Below are positions 47,685-57,724 of a stretch of DNA of 64,000 nt, piece by piece. The first letter of the stretch is position 1. The number at the start of each line of letters is the position of its first letter. Origin of the DNA: Acidobacteriota bacterium. Lineage in GTDB: Bacteria; Acidobacteriota; Terriglobia; Terriglobales; SCQP01. Below the pieces are notes generated by a model, which was given only the letters and a program-made list of their open reading frames with translations, made no database searches and had not been told where the DNA came from. The position numbers and the translations under genes were made by a program. The stretch is taken from assembly GCA_027459505.1 (NCBI GenBank), contig DAIDIE010000028.1:1-64000 (forward strand), given 5' to 3'.

Positions 47685-49394
47685 TTATGCCCGTACCGGC
47701 TGTACCTGCTCTTGCAAAAGCCCCGCGATGAGGGTGGGAACCTGTGCCAAAGGGACGTCGCGCGTTGTCCGGCTGACCCGTTCGACCAGTTCCACCAGGC
47801 CTTGACCGACCTTCTTGCCTACGGTGACGCGCAGCGGAATGCCAATCAAATCGGCATCTTTGAACTTCACGCCAGGGCGCTCATCTCGATCGTCCAGCAA
47901 CACGTCAACACCCGCCGCACCCAAGTCCTTGTAGATCGTCTCCGCAGCGTTCACCATGGCAGCGTCGCCAGCGTTGACGATCGTCACCACCACCTGAAAG
48001 GGCGCGATTGAGGGGGCCAGCCAAAAGCCGTTCTCGTCGTGATTCTGCTCAATCGCCGCTGTCAGGATGCGCTCCACGCCGATTCCGTAAGAACCCATGA
48101 TGGGCACGATTTCCTTACCCTGCGCATCGAGAACCCGGACTTCCATGGCTTGGGTATACTTGCGCCCCAGCTTGAAGATGTGGCCAATCTCCACTGCCTT
48201 GGCAACCTGCAGCGGCTTGCCGCATTGGGGACAGGAATCGCCTCCCCGCACCGTACGGACGTCCACCCACTCGGGCTGGAAGTCTCGCCCCGGATTTACG
48301 TGGCGCAGATGGAAACCGTCGCGATTGGCTCCGCAAATCAGACCCGATCTCGTCTGCAAGGTGGGATCGGCAAGGATGCGCAGTTTGAGCCCGACCGGCC
48401 CCACCGAGCCGGCGGCGGCGCCGGTGTGGCGCACAATTTCCTCGGGGTGGGCGGGCCGGGCCTCCTGGCCGAGCACAGTGGCCAGCTTCGTCTCATTGAC
48501 CTCATCGTCGCCGCTGACCAGTACCAGCACCGGCTTGTCCCCCGCCATGAACAGGAGAGACTTGATTAGCCGGTGCGGCTGCACGCCGGTGAAGGCCGAC
48601 ACTTCGGCAATGGTGCGCTGCCCGGGAGTCGCATATTCCTCCGCTGCGGCATTTTCAACCGGCTCCGGAGCGAATTGCACTCCGGCGCTGGCCAACTCGA
48701 CATTGGCGGCATAGCCACAGGCGGCGCAACTGGCAATGAGATCCTCGCCGGCGTCGCTACGCACCATGAACTCATGCGATTGTGAGCCGCCCATGCTGCC
48801 TGAATGCGCCGACACGATCATGTAGCGCAGCCCACAACGATCAAAAATGCGGCAGTAAGCCTCGTGGTGCTTCTGGTAGCTGATATCCAGACCAGCCTCG
48901 TCCAGGTCAAAACTGTACGAATCTTTCATCGTGAACTGCCGCACGCGGAGCAGCCCGGACTTGGGGCGCGGTTCATCCCGGAACTTGGTCTGGATCTGAT
49001 ACCAGATTTGCGGCAATTGCTTGTAGGAGCGCAGTTCACGGCGCGCCAGGTCCGCCATGATCTCTTCATGGGTCATGCCCAGGCACAAGTCGCGGTCAAA
49101 GCGATCCTTCAGCCGGAACATGTTATCGCCCATCACCTCCCAGCGGCCGCTGGTCTGCCAGATTTCCGCCGGATGCAGTGCAGGCAAATAAAGTTCCTGG
49201 GCGATGCGATCCATCTCTTCCCGGACGATGGCGATGATCTTGAGAATCGAGCGCTGCCCCAGATAGAGGTAGTCGTACAAGCCTGCCGCCAATTGGCGAA
49301 TGTAGCCGGCACGCAGCAAAAAGATGTGGCTTGCCACCTCGGCGTCATTGGGCGCTTCACGCAGAGTGGGAATAAGGGCTTGGCTCCAGCGCAT
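47685..49394 (-). CDS. proS: Prolyl-tRNA synthetase
   Basis: 569 aa bacterial-type class II synthetase that charges tRNA-Pro in the cytoplasm. Motif 1 region ([24 protein letters not shown]), motif 2 ([26 protein letters not shown]), an editing insertion domain (about 220-390; contains [10 protein letters not shown] and ARPAHPEEI), motif 3 ([16 protein letters not shown]) and the C-terminal anticodon-binding domain. All in the expected order and length. It follows plsY-gpsA, 85 bp after gpsA. Confidence 0.96.
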   Translation of the reverse strand: MRWSQALIPTLREAPNDAEVASHIFLLRAGYIRQLAAGLYDYLYLGQRSILKIIAIVREEMDRIAQELYLPALHPAEIWQTSGRWEVMGDNMFRLKDRFDRDLCLGMTHEEIMADLARRELRSYKQLPQIWYQIQTKFRDEPRPKSGLLRVRQFTMKDSYSFDLDEAGLDISYQKHHEAYCRIFDRCGLRYMIVSAHSGSMGGSQSHEFMVRSDAGEDLIASCAACGYAANVELASAGVQFAPEPVENAAAEEYATPGQRTIAEVSAFTGVQPHRLIKSLLFMAGDKPVLVLVSGDDEVNETKLATVLGQEARPAHPEEIVRHTGAAAGSVGPVGLKLRILADPTLQTRSGLICGANRDGFHLRHVNPGRDFQPEWVDVRTVRGGDSCPQCGKPLQVAKAVEIGHIFKLGRKYTQAMEVRVLDAQGKEIVPIMGSYGIGVERILTAAIEQNHDENGFWLAPSIAPFQVVVTIVNAGDAAMVNAAETIYKDLGAAGVDVLLDDRDERPGVKFKDADLIGIPLRVTVGKKVGQGLVELVERVSRTTRDVPLAQVPTLIAGLLQEQVQPVRA

Positions 49395-49479
49395 GAATAT
49401 CCTTCGGCTCCGCCCACTTCGGCGTGGACAGCGGAAACAAAAATGTTAGCAGATGCGGAAACACCGCTGGGTTGAGCGG

Positions 49480-50499
49480 CTACTCCGATTTGAGGCTGCG
49501 CTCCATCAACGGACGAATCGCCTCGCGGGGCGGTACCCGGTCGAAGAGAACGTTTGACATCTGAGCGGTAATGGGCATTTCCACTCCATGCTGGCACGCC
49601 AATTGCAGAGCCGCCGAAGTGGTTGCGACCCCTTCGGCGACGCTGCGCATACCGGCAAGGATGTCCTGTAGCGCTCGCCCCTTCCCCAGTTCCTGCCCCA
49701 CAAAACGGTTGCGGCTCAGCTCTCCGGTGCAGGTAAGCACCAGATCGCCCAGCCCGGCCAGCCCCGTCACGGTAGCGGGACGGCCGCCCAGCTGCGCCAC
49801 CAGCCGGCCAAGTTCGGCCAAGCCACGGGTGATCAGCGCGGCCATGGAATTGTGCCCCAGGCCCAATCCCGTGCAGATGCCGGCGGCAATGGCAATCACG
49901 TTTTTTACCGCCGCCATCAGTTCCACCCCCAGCACGTCGGTGCTGGAATAGAGCCGGAAACTTGGACCCGACAACTGGCTCTGCAGACGGCGCGCTAAAG
50001 CTTCATCCGCGCTGGCAATGACCACTGCGGTGGGATCACGGCGCGCCACCTCCAAAGCAAAACTAGGGCCACTCAACACCGCGAGTGGCGGCACAAACCC
50101 AGCCCGCGATTCGAAAGTCTCGCTCAACACTTGCGACATGCGTCGCAAAGTACTCTGCTCCAATCCTTTGGTGGCGCTCACCAATGGAATCCCGGCGGGC
50201 AGGACCTGCGCCAAAAGACCGGCTACCTCCCTGGTGGCCTGCGCGGGAATCACGTGCAGCACCAGGCTCACCCCCTCCACCGCCGTTGCCAGTGCAGTGG
50301 TGGGCAACACGTTTTCCGGAACCACAATACCGGGGAGGAAAGCGGGATTTCGCCGCTCCCGCAACACCTGACTGCACACTGCCTGGTCCCGCATCCAGAG
50401 CCGAACACTGGAGGAGGACTGCTGCGCCAGGATGACGGCCAGCGCCGTTCCCCAGCTTCCACCGCCTAGCACGGCGATCGGCTCGCGTTGGCTGCTCAT
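49480..50499 (-). CDS. gpsA: Glycerol-3-phosphate dehydrogenase (NAD(P)+)
   Basis: 339 aa; reduces dihydroxyacetone phosphate to sn-glycerol-3-phosphate for phospholipid synthesis. N-terminal Rossmann motif GGGSWGTALAV (8-18), ATKGLEQSTLRRMSQVL, and the helical C-terminal domain with VKNVIAIAAGICTGLGLGHNSMAALITRGLAE, which carries the catalytic Lys. The start overlaps the plsY stop by 4 bp, so the two are translationally coupled. Confidence 0.95.
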   Translation of the reverse strand: MSSQREPIAVLGGGSWGTALAVILAQQSSSSVRLWMRDQAVCSQVLRERRNPAFLPGIVVPENVLPTTALATAVEGVSLVLHVIPAQATREVAGLLAQVLPAGIPLVSATKGLEQSTLRRMSQVLSETFESRAGFVPPLAVLSGPSFALEVARRDPTAVVIASADEALARRLQSQLSGPSFRLYSSTDVLGVELMAAVKNVIAIAAGICTGLGLGHNSMAALITRGLAELGRLVAQLGGRPATVTGLAGLGDLVLTCTGELSRNRFVGQELGKGRALQDILAGMRSVAEGVATTSAALQLACQHGVEMPITAQMSNVLFDRVPPREAIRPLMERSLKSE

Positions 50500-51164
50500 G
50501 CCGTTTGCTTCCGTCCCAGGCGGTTCTCGGTGCCACGCAGCAGCCGGTCAATGTTGGCTTTATGGCGCCAGACAATCAGCAGTGCGGCACAAAGAGAAGC
50601 GACGTAAATCGGCCAGGGATAGCCCGAGCCCACCCGCCACCAAAGAATCGGCAGAAAGGTCAGCGCGGCCACAATCGATGCCAGCGAAACATAACGCGAG
50701 ATGGCCAGCACCACCGCAAAAACCACAAGCGTATAGAGCGTTGCAAGCGGCGCCAGCGCCAAATAAATGCCCAACCCGGTAGCCACGCCTTTGCCGCCTT
50801 CGAAATGCAGCCAGGGGGTGAACATGTGGCCCACAATAGCCAGCAGGAGCGCCCAGGCCACCCAGCCAAAGTGATAGGCCGGAACCCCCGTGCCCGTCTG
50901 CATGAAGACATACGGCTGGGGCACGCTGCGGTAAGAGAGCAGATCGGCAATCACGATCGCCAGGTAGCCCTTGCCCGCGTCCAGGAACAAGGTCAGCAAA
51001 CCCGCCGCCGCTCCGGCCGTGCGCAAAACGTTGGTGGCGCCGATGTTGCCGCTCCCCTTGGCGCGGATGTCACCCCCCGTTTTGGCCTTATAGGTAAGAT
51101 AGCCAAACGGAATCGAGCCCAGCAGGAAGGCTTCCAGCGAAATCAAAATAAAGTTGAGCAGCAT
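50496..51164 (-). CDS. plsY: Acyl-phosphate glycerol-3-phosphate acyltransferase
   Basis: 222 aa integral membrane enzyme with five to seven helices that uses acyl-phosphate to acylate glycerol-3-phosphate. Conserved motifs: GSIPFGYL near residue 17, GSGNIGATNVLRTAG, then GHMFTPWLHFEGGKGVATGLGIYLAL with the Gly-rich catalytic loop. The substrate is made by GpsA from the next gene, 4-bp overlap. Length is normal. Confidence 0.94.
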   Translation of the reverse strand: MLLNFILISLEAFLLGSIPFGYLTYKAKTGGDIRAKGSGNIGATNVLRTAGAAAGLLTLFLDAGKGYLAIVIADLLSYRSVPQPYVFMQTGTGVPAYHFGWVAWALLLAIVGHMFTPWLHFEGGKGVATGLGIYLALAPLATLYTLVVFAVVLAISRYVSLASIVAALTFLPILWWRVGSGYPWPIYVASLCAALLIVWRHKANIDRLLRGTENRLGRKQTA

Positions 51165-51263
51165 GTGGCAGCCTCATTGTAAAGCAGCCGGTGGGAATCA
51201 CACCATGACCGCCGCGCCAGCCTCCATTGGGCAGCCTCTGCAACCACCAGTCATTTTTTCGCT

Positions 51264-53666
51264 CTACTCCCCCGCCATGCGGTCCGGCTGCAATTGCAGA
51301 ACATGCTTGCTGTGCCGCGCCACCGCGGCCGCACTGAACCAGAAGGGCAGATTCCGGCCATGCAGATAGGCCGCAAACTCATCGCGGTAATGCGCCGATC
51401 CCAGCTCCCCAGATTCGCCTGAAAACAATGTCAGGCGCGTCTGATCCCAATCTCCGGTATCCACCGCCATGCGCATGCTGGGTCCCAGCTTGGGCGTGCG
51501 CTGCTGAATGGTCAAATGACTGCCATTGACGGGTACAGGACCCGCATCGGCAAGGCTGCGCAGCAGGGGGATATGGGTGAAGATGGGGTGGGCTACATGA
51601 AGTTGCCGCCCCTTGCCCCATGGCTGCCGTGCAGCCTCTGGAACTAGCCGTGTGTAATCGTTCAGGGTCTGGAGCAGAACGCCATCCCAGCCGCGCTGAG
51701 CGTTGGGTGGCAGCCATTGTGGCGGGCGCGCCCGCAGCAGTTCCTGCTCGAATACGGCGGACTGCAACCAGTGGTATTGCGTTGCCAGCGCTCCGGCTTT
51801 CGCGCTCAGCACGCGTAGCAGAAACTGGCGGCGCAAGCGATACTCGAAACCCGCTGCCACGCTATCGGCGCGCATGTTGCCATGGAAGCGACTTAAAAGC
51901 TGCAAGCCTCTCCGTGCCGCGGCATTCATTTGCGCCACAATCCTGGGATGGCGGCCTGCGGCTGCGACTACCCGAGCCGCAAAGTATCGGTCCAAGTCGG
52001 AGACGCTATCCATCTGAATCGAGGCCATTTGCGCCAGCGACCAGCGCGGCCGCGAGGCGAGAATTTCGTAAATGCGGCGCGTGCGATAGGGCGCGTCCCA
52101 CTCCGCGCTGAACAGCCCTGAGCCGTGTGGGAGTACCCGCCCGTTGGCGGTAGCCAGCACTCCCGCTTGCGGATCATAGGCGCGCGGCATGCGTGCGAAC
52201 GGCACCCAGCCCGACCACTGCCGGGCGCGACCTGCCCGCAGAGGAATACTGCCATCAAAGCCTTTCCGCAGGGGGATGCGCCCGGCGCACTGAAAACCGA
52301 TATTGCCGTACTGGTCGGCGTAGCCGAAATTCAACACGGGACCGTTGTAACCCGATAATGCGGCCTCGAAGTCGCCCCAATTCTCCGCTTGCGCCAACTG
52401 CAGGAAGGTGTTCGTCAGACGCAAAGCTCCGGGCGAATACAGCGTCCAACGCAAGGCCATGGCGCCGCGCCCACTGTTCACAACGAGAGGGCCATCACCG
52501 GTCTCGCTCACCTGAATAGTCCGCGGCGCCGCGCCGTGCACCGCGATGATCTCCTCACGCACCACCCTGGCAGCGGAAGCGGGCTCGCGCACCAGATCCT
52601 GCACATCCGCCCCGGTCACCGTCACTCCCCACGCGATGTGCTCGTTGTGACCAATCACCACTGCGGGAATGCCCGCCAGCGCCACGCCGGCCACGTGCAT
52701 GCCGGGCGCGGCAAGATCCACCGCCCACCAGATGCCCGGCATTTGGTACATCAGGTGCGGATCATTGGCCAGCAGGGCATGTCCACTGAGGCTGCGCTCG
52801 GGCGCGAGCATCCAGTTGTTGCTGCCGTCTCGCCCACGGGGCTCCCGCATGAGCGATTGCCAGAGTCGTTGGGTCGCGTCGCCGCCTCCAACTGCCATGG
52901 CCGCTGACGTTGTGGTTACGCTCGCCCCGGTCGCAGCTTTTTTCGGCAGGCGCAGTCTCCGTAACGCCACATCGCGGTGCGGTGTGGGGCCGGCCCATTC
53001 GCCCGGAATCACATCCCACACGCTCTTGCTGGGATAGAGTTGCGCGGTCAGCTCCGGACCAAGCGCACGAAGAAACCTCTCGCGCTGCAGATCGCGCCGG
53101 TAGGAGGTCGTTAGAGAACGATACATCTGCGCGGCAATGAGCAGGCAATCGCGTGGCCGCCACGGAGCCGGACGGTAGCCAAGAAGCTTGAATTCCAGCG
53201 GTAAGCGTCGGCCGCGCTGCTGAATGTAGGCATTTACACCTGCGCAAAAAGCCGCCAGCGCGGCTTTCTCATTACCACTGAGAAGCGCGCTCTCCCGTGC
53301 GGCAGCTTGCGCGAGTCCCAGGCGGCGCGAGGCGATATCAAACTTGACCGCCTGCTCCCCAAAGATTTCCGCCAGCCTCCCCCCTCCCACCCGACGCATC
53401 AGGTCCATCTGCCAGAGCCGGTCCTGGGCCATGGCATACCCTTCAGCCTCCAGCAGATCGTGATCATTGTCCGCGGTGATGTGGGGGCGGCCGTAGTCGT
53501 CGCGAACAATGCGGACCGGCGCAATCAGGCCTGGAACGTGAACCGTACCGTCTAATCTGGGCAAAGCGCGCCGCGCATACCAATAGGCCAGAACACCCGC
53601 CGCGACAAAGAGTGCCAAACAGACCAGCACTATCCGCAAGCAGCGGCGCAGCCAGAGGTCGAACAT
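51264..53666 (-). CDS. Penicillin acylase family protein (Ntn hydrolase)
   Basis: 800 aa from the ATG at 53666, which has GGAG at good spacing; a longer frame to 53837 gives 57 extra residues without a signal. One N-terminal transmembrane helix (about 9-30), so membrane-anchored facing out. The alpha part (about 35-255) and the beta part starting at the nucleophile Ser282 (GRDGSNNWMLAP) match penicillin acylases, which are autoprocessed before the Ser. Relatives hydrolyse N-acyl groups including acyl-homoserine lactones or lipopeptides; the substrate is unknown. Confidence 0.92.
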   Translation of the reverse strand: MFDLWLRRCLRIVLVCLALFVAAGVLAYWYARRALPRLDGTVHVPGLIAPVRIVRDDYGRPHITADNDHDLLEAEGYAMAQDRLWQMDLMRRVGGGRLAEIFGEQAVKFDIASRRLGLAQAAARESALLSGNEKAALAAFCAGVNAYIQQRGRRLPLEFKLLGYRPAPWRPRDCLLIAAQMYRSLTTSYRRDLQRERFLRALGPELTAQLYPSKSVWDVIPGEWAGPTPHRDVALRRLRLPKKAATGASVTTTSAAMAVGGGDATQRLWQSLMREPRGRDGSNNWMLAPERSLSGHALLANDPHLMYQMPGIWWAVDLAAPGMHVAGVALAGIPAVVIGHNEHIAWGVTVTGADVQDLVREPASAARVVREEIIAVHGAAPRTIQVSETGDGPLVVNSGRGAMALRWTLYSPGALRLTNTFLQLAQAENWGDFEAALSGYNGPVLNFGYADQYGNIGFQCAGRIPLRKGFDGSIPLRAGRARQWSGWVPFARMPRAYDPQAGVLATANGRVLPHGSGLFSAEWDAPYRTRRIYEILASRPRWSLAQMASIQMDSVSDLDRYFAARVVAAAGRHPRIVAQMNAAARRGLQLLSRFHGNMRADSVAAGFEYRLRRQFLLRVLSAKAGALATQYHWLQSAVFEQELLRARPPQWLPPNAQRGWDGVLLQTLNDYTRLVPEAARQPWGKGRQLHVAHPIFTHIPLLRSLADAGPVPVNGSHLTIQQRTPKLGPSMRMAVDTGDWDQTRLTLFSGESGELGSAHYRDEFAAYLHGRNLPFWFSAAAVARHSKHVLQLQPDRMAGE

Positions 53667-53919
53667 AGGCACTCCGTGGCCTCCAGAGCGCGTTCCACCG
53701 GTCTCGGAACCGAAAGTGGCTGATGGCATGGAAACGATTGTCGCCCAGCCGGCTCCAGCCAAGCCAAGAAAAACCCGGCGGCCTGAGCGATGCTGAACGT
53801 CGACCTGCAGGACCCAAGGGCGGCTGGTACAAACCACCGGCAGGGCTGGGAACTATCAACCCCTGTTTGACGTGCCACACCATTCCCTATTCTGCCCGGC
53901 GGTGTCCTATCCTAGATTC

Positions 53920-54900
53920 ATGATCCAGACGCTGTTTGGCACGCCAAAAAAGCCGGGCTTCTTCGAACGCATTCAGGAGAAGATGTCCGATGCGGTACAG
54001 AAGACCAAGGACAACCTGGTCAACCGTGTCGATGAAATCCTGGGCAACCGGACCGAGGTCAGTCCCGAGCTGTTGCGCCAACTGGAGGCCGCCCTGATTG
54101 GTGCTGACGTGGGCGCACGCACGGCGGCGGAAATCGTGACCAAAGTGCGGCAACGCGCCGAGCAGGACCAGACCACCGGAGCCGGCCAGGTCAGGCAGAT
54201 TATTAAAGATGAGCTGGTGCGCATCCTGGAAGCCGCCGGTGTGCCGCCGCAAAGCGCTCCCGCAGGAGATCCCTTTGTCCTGCTCATGGTGGGTGTCAAC
54301 GGCGCCGGCAAAACCACCAGCATTGGCAAGCTCACCCAGCGCTACAAGAACGAGGGCAACAGCGTGCTGCTGTGCGCCGCGGACACCTTCCGCGCCGCCG
54401 CCATTGAGCAGCTTGAGGTCTGGGGCAAGCGCACCGGCACTGAAGTAATTCGTCAGAAACAGGGCGCCGACCCCTCGGCGGTGCTGTTTGACGCGATCAG
54501 CGCCGCCAAAGCGCGCGGCATTGACTTTGTCATCGTGGACACCGCCGGCAGGCTGCACACCAAGACCAACCTTATGCAGGAGCTGTCTAAAATGCGCCGC
54601 ACCGCCCAACGGCTGGTGCCCAGCGCGCCGCATGAGACGCTGCTCGTACTGGACGCCACCACCGGACAAAACGGTTTACAGCAGGCGCGCCAGTTCACCG
54701 AAGCCGCCGGGGTGACCGGTCTGGTTGTCAGCAAACTCGACGGCACCGCGCGCGGCGGCATCGTCGTCGCCATCGCCCGAGAGATGAATCTGCCGGTGCG
54801 CTACGTGGGGACGGGCGAAAAGCTCGACGACATGATCCCCTTTGACGCGCGCCAGTTCGTGGACGCATTGTTTGGAGAAGACCGCGCTTCGGCCGCCTAA
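53920..54900 (+). CDS. ftsY: Signal recognition particle receptor FtsY
   Basis: 326 aa GTPase that docks SRP-ribosome complexes at the membrane. N domain (about 1-110), then the G domain: GVNGAGKTTSIGKLTQRY, DTFRAAAIEQLEVW, DTAGRLHTKTNLMQEL, SKLDGTARGG and GTGEKLDDMIPFDARQFV. The acidic A domain of E. coli FtsY is absent. The ATG at 53920 gives the usual short N-terminus (MIQTLFGTPKKPGFFERI). It is divergent from the acylase gene. Confidence 0.96.
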   Translation: MIQTLFGTPKKPGFFERIQEKMSDAVQKTKDNLVNRVDEILGNRTEVSPELLRQLEAALIGADVGARTAAEIVTKVRQRAEQDQTTGAGQVRQIIKDELVRILEAAGVPPQSAPAGDPFVLLMVGVNGAGKTTSIGKLTQRYKNEGNSVLLCAADTFRAAAIEQLEVWGKRTGTEVIRQKQGADPSAVLFDAISAAKARGIDFVIVDTAGRLHTKTNLMQELSKMRRTAQRLVPSAPHETLLVLDATTGQNGLQQARQFTEAAGVTGLVVSKLDGTARGGIVVAIAREMNLPVRYVGTGEKLDDMIPFDARQFVDALFGEDRASAA

Positions 54901-54993
54901 GGGACGCTTGCCGCGGTAGTCACCTGGGAAGACCCGGCCGGGACTGCCCAGATTACCCAACAGGCGTTACGCGGACGCCCAGGGCAACCCCGG

Positions 54994-56142
54994 ATGGAGC
55001 CCGGTAGCACGCCAATGGAATCATTCAATCAACAAGACCGGGCGCTCATGACGAAAGCGCTCGACCTGGCTCGTGAGGGGGTGGGACTCGCTTCCCCAAA
55101 CCCGTGTGTTGGTGCGGTTATCGTGCAGGATCAGGCGGGGCAAAGCGATGGACCGCGCATCGTCGGGAGTGGTTTTCACCGTTACCAGGAGAAGCTCCAT
55201 GCCGAGGTCATCGCCTTGCGTGCGGCTGGTGAGGCGGCGCGCGGCGCCACGCTTTACATCAACCTGGAACCCTGTTCTCACACCGGGCGCACCCCTCCCT
55301 GTAGTGAGGCGGTCATCCGCGCCGGGATCAAACGTGTGGTGGTGGCCATGCCGGATCCCAATCCGCTGGTCAGCGGTCAGGGAATCGCGCAACTGCGCGC
55401 GGCCGGCGTGCTGGTCGATGTGGGCCTGCTGCAGCCGGATGCGCTGGAACTCAACGCCGCCTTCTGCAAATGGATTGTGAAACGGACGCCGCTGGCGACG
55501 CTCAAGGCTGGAATGTCGCTTGACGGCCATATCGCTCCGCCGCGGCGCGAAGGAGATGGTCCCCAATGGCTGAGCAGTCCTCAATCGCGCACTCAGGTCC
55601 AAGTCTTGCGCCATGCCAGCGATGCGATTTTGACCGGCATTGGCACCGTGCTGGCTGACGATCCCCTGCTGACCGACCGTAGCGGCCGGCCGCGCCGCCG
55701 TCCTCTCTTGCGCGTGATCGTGGATTCGCGGCTGCGGATTCCGGAAAACTCGAAACTTGTTCAGACCTGCCAGCATGACCTCCTCGTCGTCTGCGCACAA
55801 TCTGATCCGGGAAAAACGGAGCTCCTGCGGAAAGCTGGCGTCGAGGTGTTGGAGCTGCCCAATGGAGAAGGCCAGGTGGACCTTCCCGCCCTGTTCGCCC
55901 TATTGGGGCGGCGCGATGTGCTTTCCGTGTTGTGCGAGGGCGGCGAGAGGCTCAACACCGCCTTGCTGCGCTCCGGCTGCCTGGACCGGTTACTGTTGTT
56001 CGTAGCACCCACGTTACTCGGTGGTGGTCCTTGCCTGTTCCAGGACACTGCTATTGCAGCGCCCTTAAAGCTGCGAGATGCCCGTATCCATCACTGCGGC
56101 CCGGATATTGTTATTGAAGGAGCGCTGGGAGGCCATGATTGA
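54994..56142 (+). CDS. ribD: Bifunctional riboflavin biosynthesis protein RibD
   Basis: 382 aa. The N-terminal deaminase domain has the zinc site LHAEVIALRAAG and EPCSHTGRTPPC; the C-terminal reductase domain (about 165-375) carries the NADPH-binding region with DAILTGIGTVLADDPLLTDR and RVIVDSRLRIP, and VLCEGGERLNTALL. It performs the second and third steps of riboflavin synthesis. An ATG at 55015 is a second possible start. Overlaps the GNAT gene by 8 bp. ribE lies 1.6 kb away on the other strand. Confidence 0.95.
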   Translation: MEPGSTPMESFNQQDRALMTKALDLAREGVGLASPNPCVGAVIVQDQAGQSDGPRIVGSGFHRYQEKLHAEVIALRAAGEAARGATLYINLEPCSHTGRTPPCSEAVIRAGIKRVVVAMPDPNPLVSGQGIAQLRAAGVLVDVGLLQPDALELNAAFCKWIVKRTPLATLKAGMSLDGHIAPPRREGDGPQWLSSPQSRTQVQVLRHASDAILTGIGTVLADDPLLTDRSGRPRRRPLLRVIVDSRLRIPENSKLVQTCQHDLLVVCAQSDPGKTELLRKAGVEVLELPNGEGQVDLPALFALLGRRDVLSVLCEGGERLNTALLRSGCLDRLLLFVAPTLLGGGPCLFQDTAIAAPLKLRDARIHHCGPDIVIEGALGGHD

Positions 56143-56665
56143 CATTCGTCCAGCCCGTGCCGAGGAGATGGACGGCGTACGCCAGTTGCTGCGCGAATAC
56201 GAAGCCAGCATTGGACACGACCTCTGCTTTCAGTCCTTCGAGGCGGAGTTGGCTGGCCTTCCCGGCCGTTATGCGCCGCCTAAGGGGGCTCTGGTGGTTG
56301 CCGTCCGTAACGATCTGGAGCAGCCCTTGATGGCGCGCCCCATAGCTGCTTCCCAGAAGAACAGAACGCTCGCCGGCTGCGTCGCTGTGCGTCCGTTAGC
56401 CGGAAACGAAGCGACTGCCGAGATGAAGCGGCTGTTCGTGATCCCTGAACAGCGGGGCGCCGGTCTCGGACGGCGGCTGGCGATTGCTGCGATCGAGGCG
56501 GCCCGCGCCGCCGCTTATCGCGACCTCGTGCTCGATACGCTTGCTTCCATGCAAACCGCCATTACGCTCTACCAGAGCCTCGGCTTCGTGGAAACCGAGC
56601 CCTACTACAGCAACCCGCTCGCGGGGGTGGTTTACCTTCGCAAGAGATTGGCAGAGAACCGATGA
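56135..56665 (+). CDS. GNAT-family N-acetyltransferase
   Basis: 176 aa. A GNAT fold with the acetyl-CoA motif A: MKRLFVIPEQRGAGLGRRLAIAAIEAAR (the Q/R-x-x-G-x-G/A loop is EQRGAGLG). The C-terminal LYQSLGFVETEPYYSNPL is typical. The acceptor is unknown. ATG at 56135 overlaps the ribD stop by 8 bp; its own end overlaps the next start as ATGA, so ribD-GNAT-MDR form one operon. Confidence 0.88.
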   Translation: MIDIRPARAEEMDGVRQLLREYEASIGHDLCFQSFEAELAGLPGRYAPPKGALVVAVRNDLEQPLMARPIAASQKNRTLAGCVAVRPLAGNEATAEMKRLFVIPEQRGAGLGRRLAIAAIEAARAAAYRDLVLDTLASMQTAITLYQSLGFVETEPYYSNPLAGVVYLRKRLAENR

Positions 56666-57675
56666 AACCAGGCCTCATGAGAGCAATGGTCTGTACAGCC
56701 GCTGGCGGCCCGGAGGTATTGCAGCTACGAGAGCTGCCGATTCCCGAACTGCCCAGCCCAAAACATATCCGCGTCCGCCTGCGTGCCGCCGGCGTCAATC
56801 CGGTGGATACCAAGATGCGCAAGCGCGGCACGCTGCGCCCGCAAAACCTGCCTGCCATTCTTGGCTGTGATGGTGCGGGCGTGGTCGATGCGCGTGGCGC
56901 CGAAGCCCGCCGCTTTAGCGAAGGTGACGAGGTCTATTTCTTCAACGGTGGCGTCGGCCTGGACCCCGGCACCTATGCCGAGTACACCACCGTCCACGAG
57001 GACTACGTCGCACCCAAGCCCAAACGCCTTTCGATCGAGGAGGCGGCCGCGGTCCCACTGGTGTGGATCACCAATTGGGAGTCATTGTTTGAGCGGTTCC
57101 AGCTAGCGCCTGGAGCGAACATCCTGATCCACGCGGGCGCTGGTGGCACCGGCCACCTGGCGATTCAGATGGCGCATCAAGCGGGCTACCAGGTGATGAC
57201 CACGGTGCGCGGCGAAGAACGGGCCGCATGGCTGCGCAAACTGGGAGCGCAGCGGACCGTGGATTACACCCAGGAAGATTTCGCGACCGCCGCTCTGCAC
57301 TGGACGGGAGGGCGCGGCGTGGATCTTGTCTACGACACGGTTGGCGGCGCCACGTTCACCAAGTCGTTTGCCGCACTGCGCCCCTACGGGTATGTGGTGA
57401 CTCTTTTGGAGCCGCCCGCGACCACCGAGGAGATCGTCGTCGCCAAACAGCGCACCCTAAGCATCGCCTACGAGATGATGCTGACCCCGACCATTTTTTC
57501 GCTGCACGATGAGCGCGTACGCCAGGGCAAGGTCCTGGAAAAAGCAAACGCGGCCTTTGACGAGCAGGGTTATGAGATTCGCCTCCAGCAAGTGCTCCCG
57601 CTGGAGCAGGCGGCGGAAGCCCACCGTATCCTCGAACGCGGCGGCCTCACCGGCAAGCTGGTCTTGCAGATATGA
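56662..57675 (+). CDS. MDR-family NADPH:quinone-type oxidoreductase
   Basis: 337 aa, zinc-free medium-chain dehydrogenase/reductase. N-terminal GroES-like part (RAMVCTAAGGPEVLQLRELP, RLRAAGVNPVDTKMRKRG), then the NADPH Rossmann motif HAGAGGTGHLAIQMAHQAGYQVMTT at about 160-184 and the C-terminal RGGLTGKLVLQI. Resembles quinone oxidoreductase/enone reductases; substrate unknown. Start overlaps the GNAT stop by 4 bp. Confidence 0.9.
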   Translation: MKPGLMRAMVCTAAGGPEVLQLRELPIPELPSPKHIRVRLRAAGVNPVDTKMRKRGTLRPQNLPAILGCDGAGVVDARGAEARRFSEGDEVYFFNGGVGLDPGTYAEYTTVHEDYVAPKPKRLSIEEAAAVPLVWITNWESLFERFQLAPGANILIHAGAGGTGHLAIQMAHQAGYQVMTTVRGEERAAWLRKLGAQRTVDYTQEDFATAALHWTGGRGVDLVYDTVGGATFTKSFAALRPYGYVVTLLEPPATTEEIVVAKQRTLSIAYEMMLTPTIFSLHDERVRQGKVLEKANAAFDEQGYEIRLQQVLPLEQAAEAHRILERGGLTGKLVLQI

Positions 57676-57724
57676 AGCGGTGAGCTATTGGCCCTTCAGC
57701 GCGTTGCTCTGCGACGTGGCGGGC